Shown here: positions 5,368-5,663 of the stretch, piece by piece | How the letters are laid out: every line of letters starts with the position of its first letter | Position numbering within the stretch: position 1 is the first letter of the stretch | NCBI GenBank assembly: GCA_019347795.1 | Contig: JAHWKS010000437.1 | Span: forward strand, 1 to 5,663 | DNA from: Planctomycetota bacterium | GTDB taxonomy: Bacteria > Planctomycetota > Planctomycetia > Pirellulales > Pirellulaceae | Length of the DNA stretch: 5,663 bases | Reading direction: 5' to 3' | Notes under the pieces: model-generated | Told to the model about the DNA's origin: nothing | Databases searched by the model: none | What the model saw: only the letters and a program-made list of their open reading frames with translations | Translations under genes and position numbers: made by a program

Positions 5368-5375
5368 CTTAATCG

Positions 5376-5663
5376 ATGGTATCGCCTGCCCGATCTCTGA
5401 GTCTGTGGACTTTGGTCACCTCGATCCTTCTCGCCTCGCCGGCTGTCGCCGAGGAAACGTCGCAAGCGATCTCGCCGAAGGAGGACGTGATCAAGCTGTT
5501 CGACGGAAAGTCGCTGGACGGCTTATACTCGTTCCTCAAAGAGACGAAATACGAGGACCCGAAGAACGTCTTTCGCGTGACCGACGGCATGTTGCACATC
5601 ACCGGCGACGGTCTCGGGTCGATCATCACCAAGAATGAATACCGCGATTACCACTTGGTGCTG
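5376..5663 (+). CDS. Secreted 3-keto-disaccharide hydrolase (DUF1080) protein, N-terminal part (3' end outside window)
   Basis: The frame runs open from ATG at 5376 to the last base (96 codons), so the gene continues outside the window. Residues 1-25 (MVSPARSLSLWTLVTSILLA then SPAVA) form a signal peptide with a likely AVA/EE cleavage site, placing the product in the periplasm or outside. The mature part shows the DUF1080 hallmark LFDGKSLDGLYSFL (41-54), then KYEDPKNVFRVTDGMLHITG (58-77), GLGSIITKNEYRDYHLVL (79-96). This matches the start of the 3-keto-disaccharide hydrolase domain (PF06439), a concanavalin A-like beta sandwich very abundant in planctomycetes. Some members cleave 3-keto-glycosides; the substrate here is unknown. 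GGAG 8 nt upstream supports the start. Confidence 0.9.
   Translation, partial: MVSPARSLSLWTLVTSILLASPAVAEETSQAISPKEDVIKLFDGKSLDGLYSFLKETKYEDPKNVFRVTDGMLHITGDGLGSIITKNEYRDYHLVL

Larger units (their letters stand above)
5115..5375. other. Divergent spacer rich in GC inverted repeats
   Basis: This region separates the glycosyltransferase (-) from the DUF1080 gene (+). It holds several inverted repeats: gcggcc (5135-5140) with ggccgc (5158-5163) enclosing an inner ggc-gaaaa-gcc hairpin; cgccgccgc (5259-5267) with gcggcggcg (5284-5292); gcggcg (5328-5333) with cgccgc (5339-5344); and the 10-bp palindrome gctccggagc (5359-5368). The most AT-rich part is near 5214-5256, where promoters may lie, but no convincing -35/-10 pair is visible on either strand. 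Part of it (5115-5213) would be coding if the glycosyltransferase began at the upstream ATG. Confidence 0.5.

Overview
The window is GC-rich and densely packed, with genes on both strands. It looks like a chromosomal stretch of a planctomycete-type bacterium. The basis is a secreted 3-keto-disaccharide hydrolase (DUF1080) protein, a two-domain secreted relative of that fold, and a Uma2 protein with a repetitive charged tail; all are common in Planctomycetota. This taxonomic guess is inference. No rRNA, tRNA, CRISPR array, insertion sequence or phage gene is visible.

Layout from left to right. (1) Bases 1-849 (+) are the C-terminal part of an acyl-CoA dehydrogenase that begins outside the window. 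(2) Bases 846-1628 (-) encode a Uma2-family PD-(D/E)XK nuclease-fold protein; its stop codon overlaps that of the dehydrogenase, and its tail is built from a nearly perfect 42-bp tandem repeat. (3) Bases 1754-2080 (-) encode a small cytoplasmic thioredoxin (WCGIC), separated from the Uma2 gene by a perfect 9-bp-stem hairpin and a candidate promoter. (4) A 165-bp divergent spacer precedes a secreted two-domain lectin/DUF1080-like gene at 2246 (+). Its reading frame breaks near the end of domain 2, exactly at the heptamer G GGA AAC, and the rest of the domain continues in the -1 frame to 3444. (5) A 14-bp GC-rich hairpin separates it from a convergent gene pair on the minus strand: a family 2-like glycosyltransferase (4167-5114) followed by a membrane-anchored TlpA-like thiol-disulfide protein (3508-4125). 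(6) A 261-bp spacer rich in inverted repeats leads to the start of a secreted DUF1080 gene (5376 to the window end, +).

Working together: most genes are single transcription units. Only the glycosyltransferase and TlpA-like genes look co-transcribed (41-bp gap). Three products are predicted to act outside the cytoplasm: the two-domain protein and the DUF1080 protein by signal peptide, and the TlpA-like protein by its membrane anchor. This fits cell-envelope carbohydrate handling and periplasmic thiol chemistry, but no shared pathway can be proven from the sequence. I did not find a clearly new multi-gene system. The most interesting single feature is the frame break at the slippery-type heptamer, which could be a plain mutation, a sequencing error or programmed -1 frameshifting.
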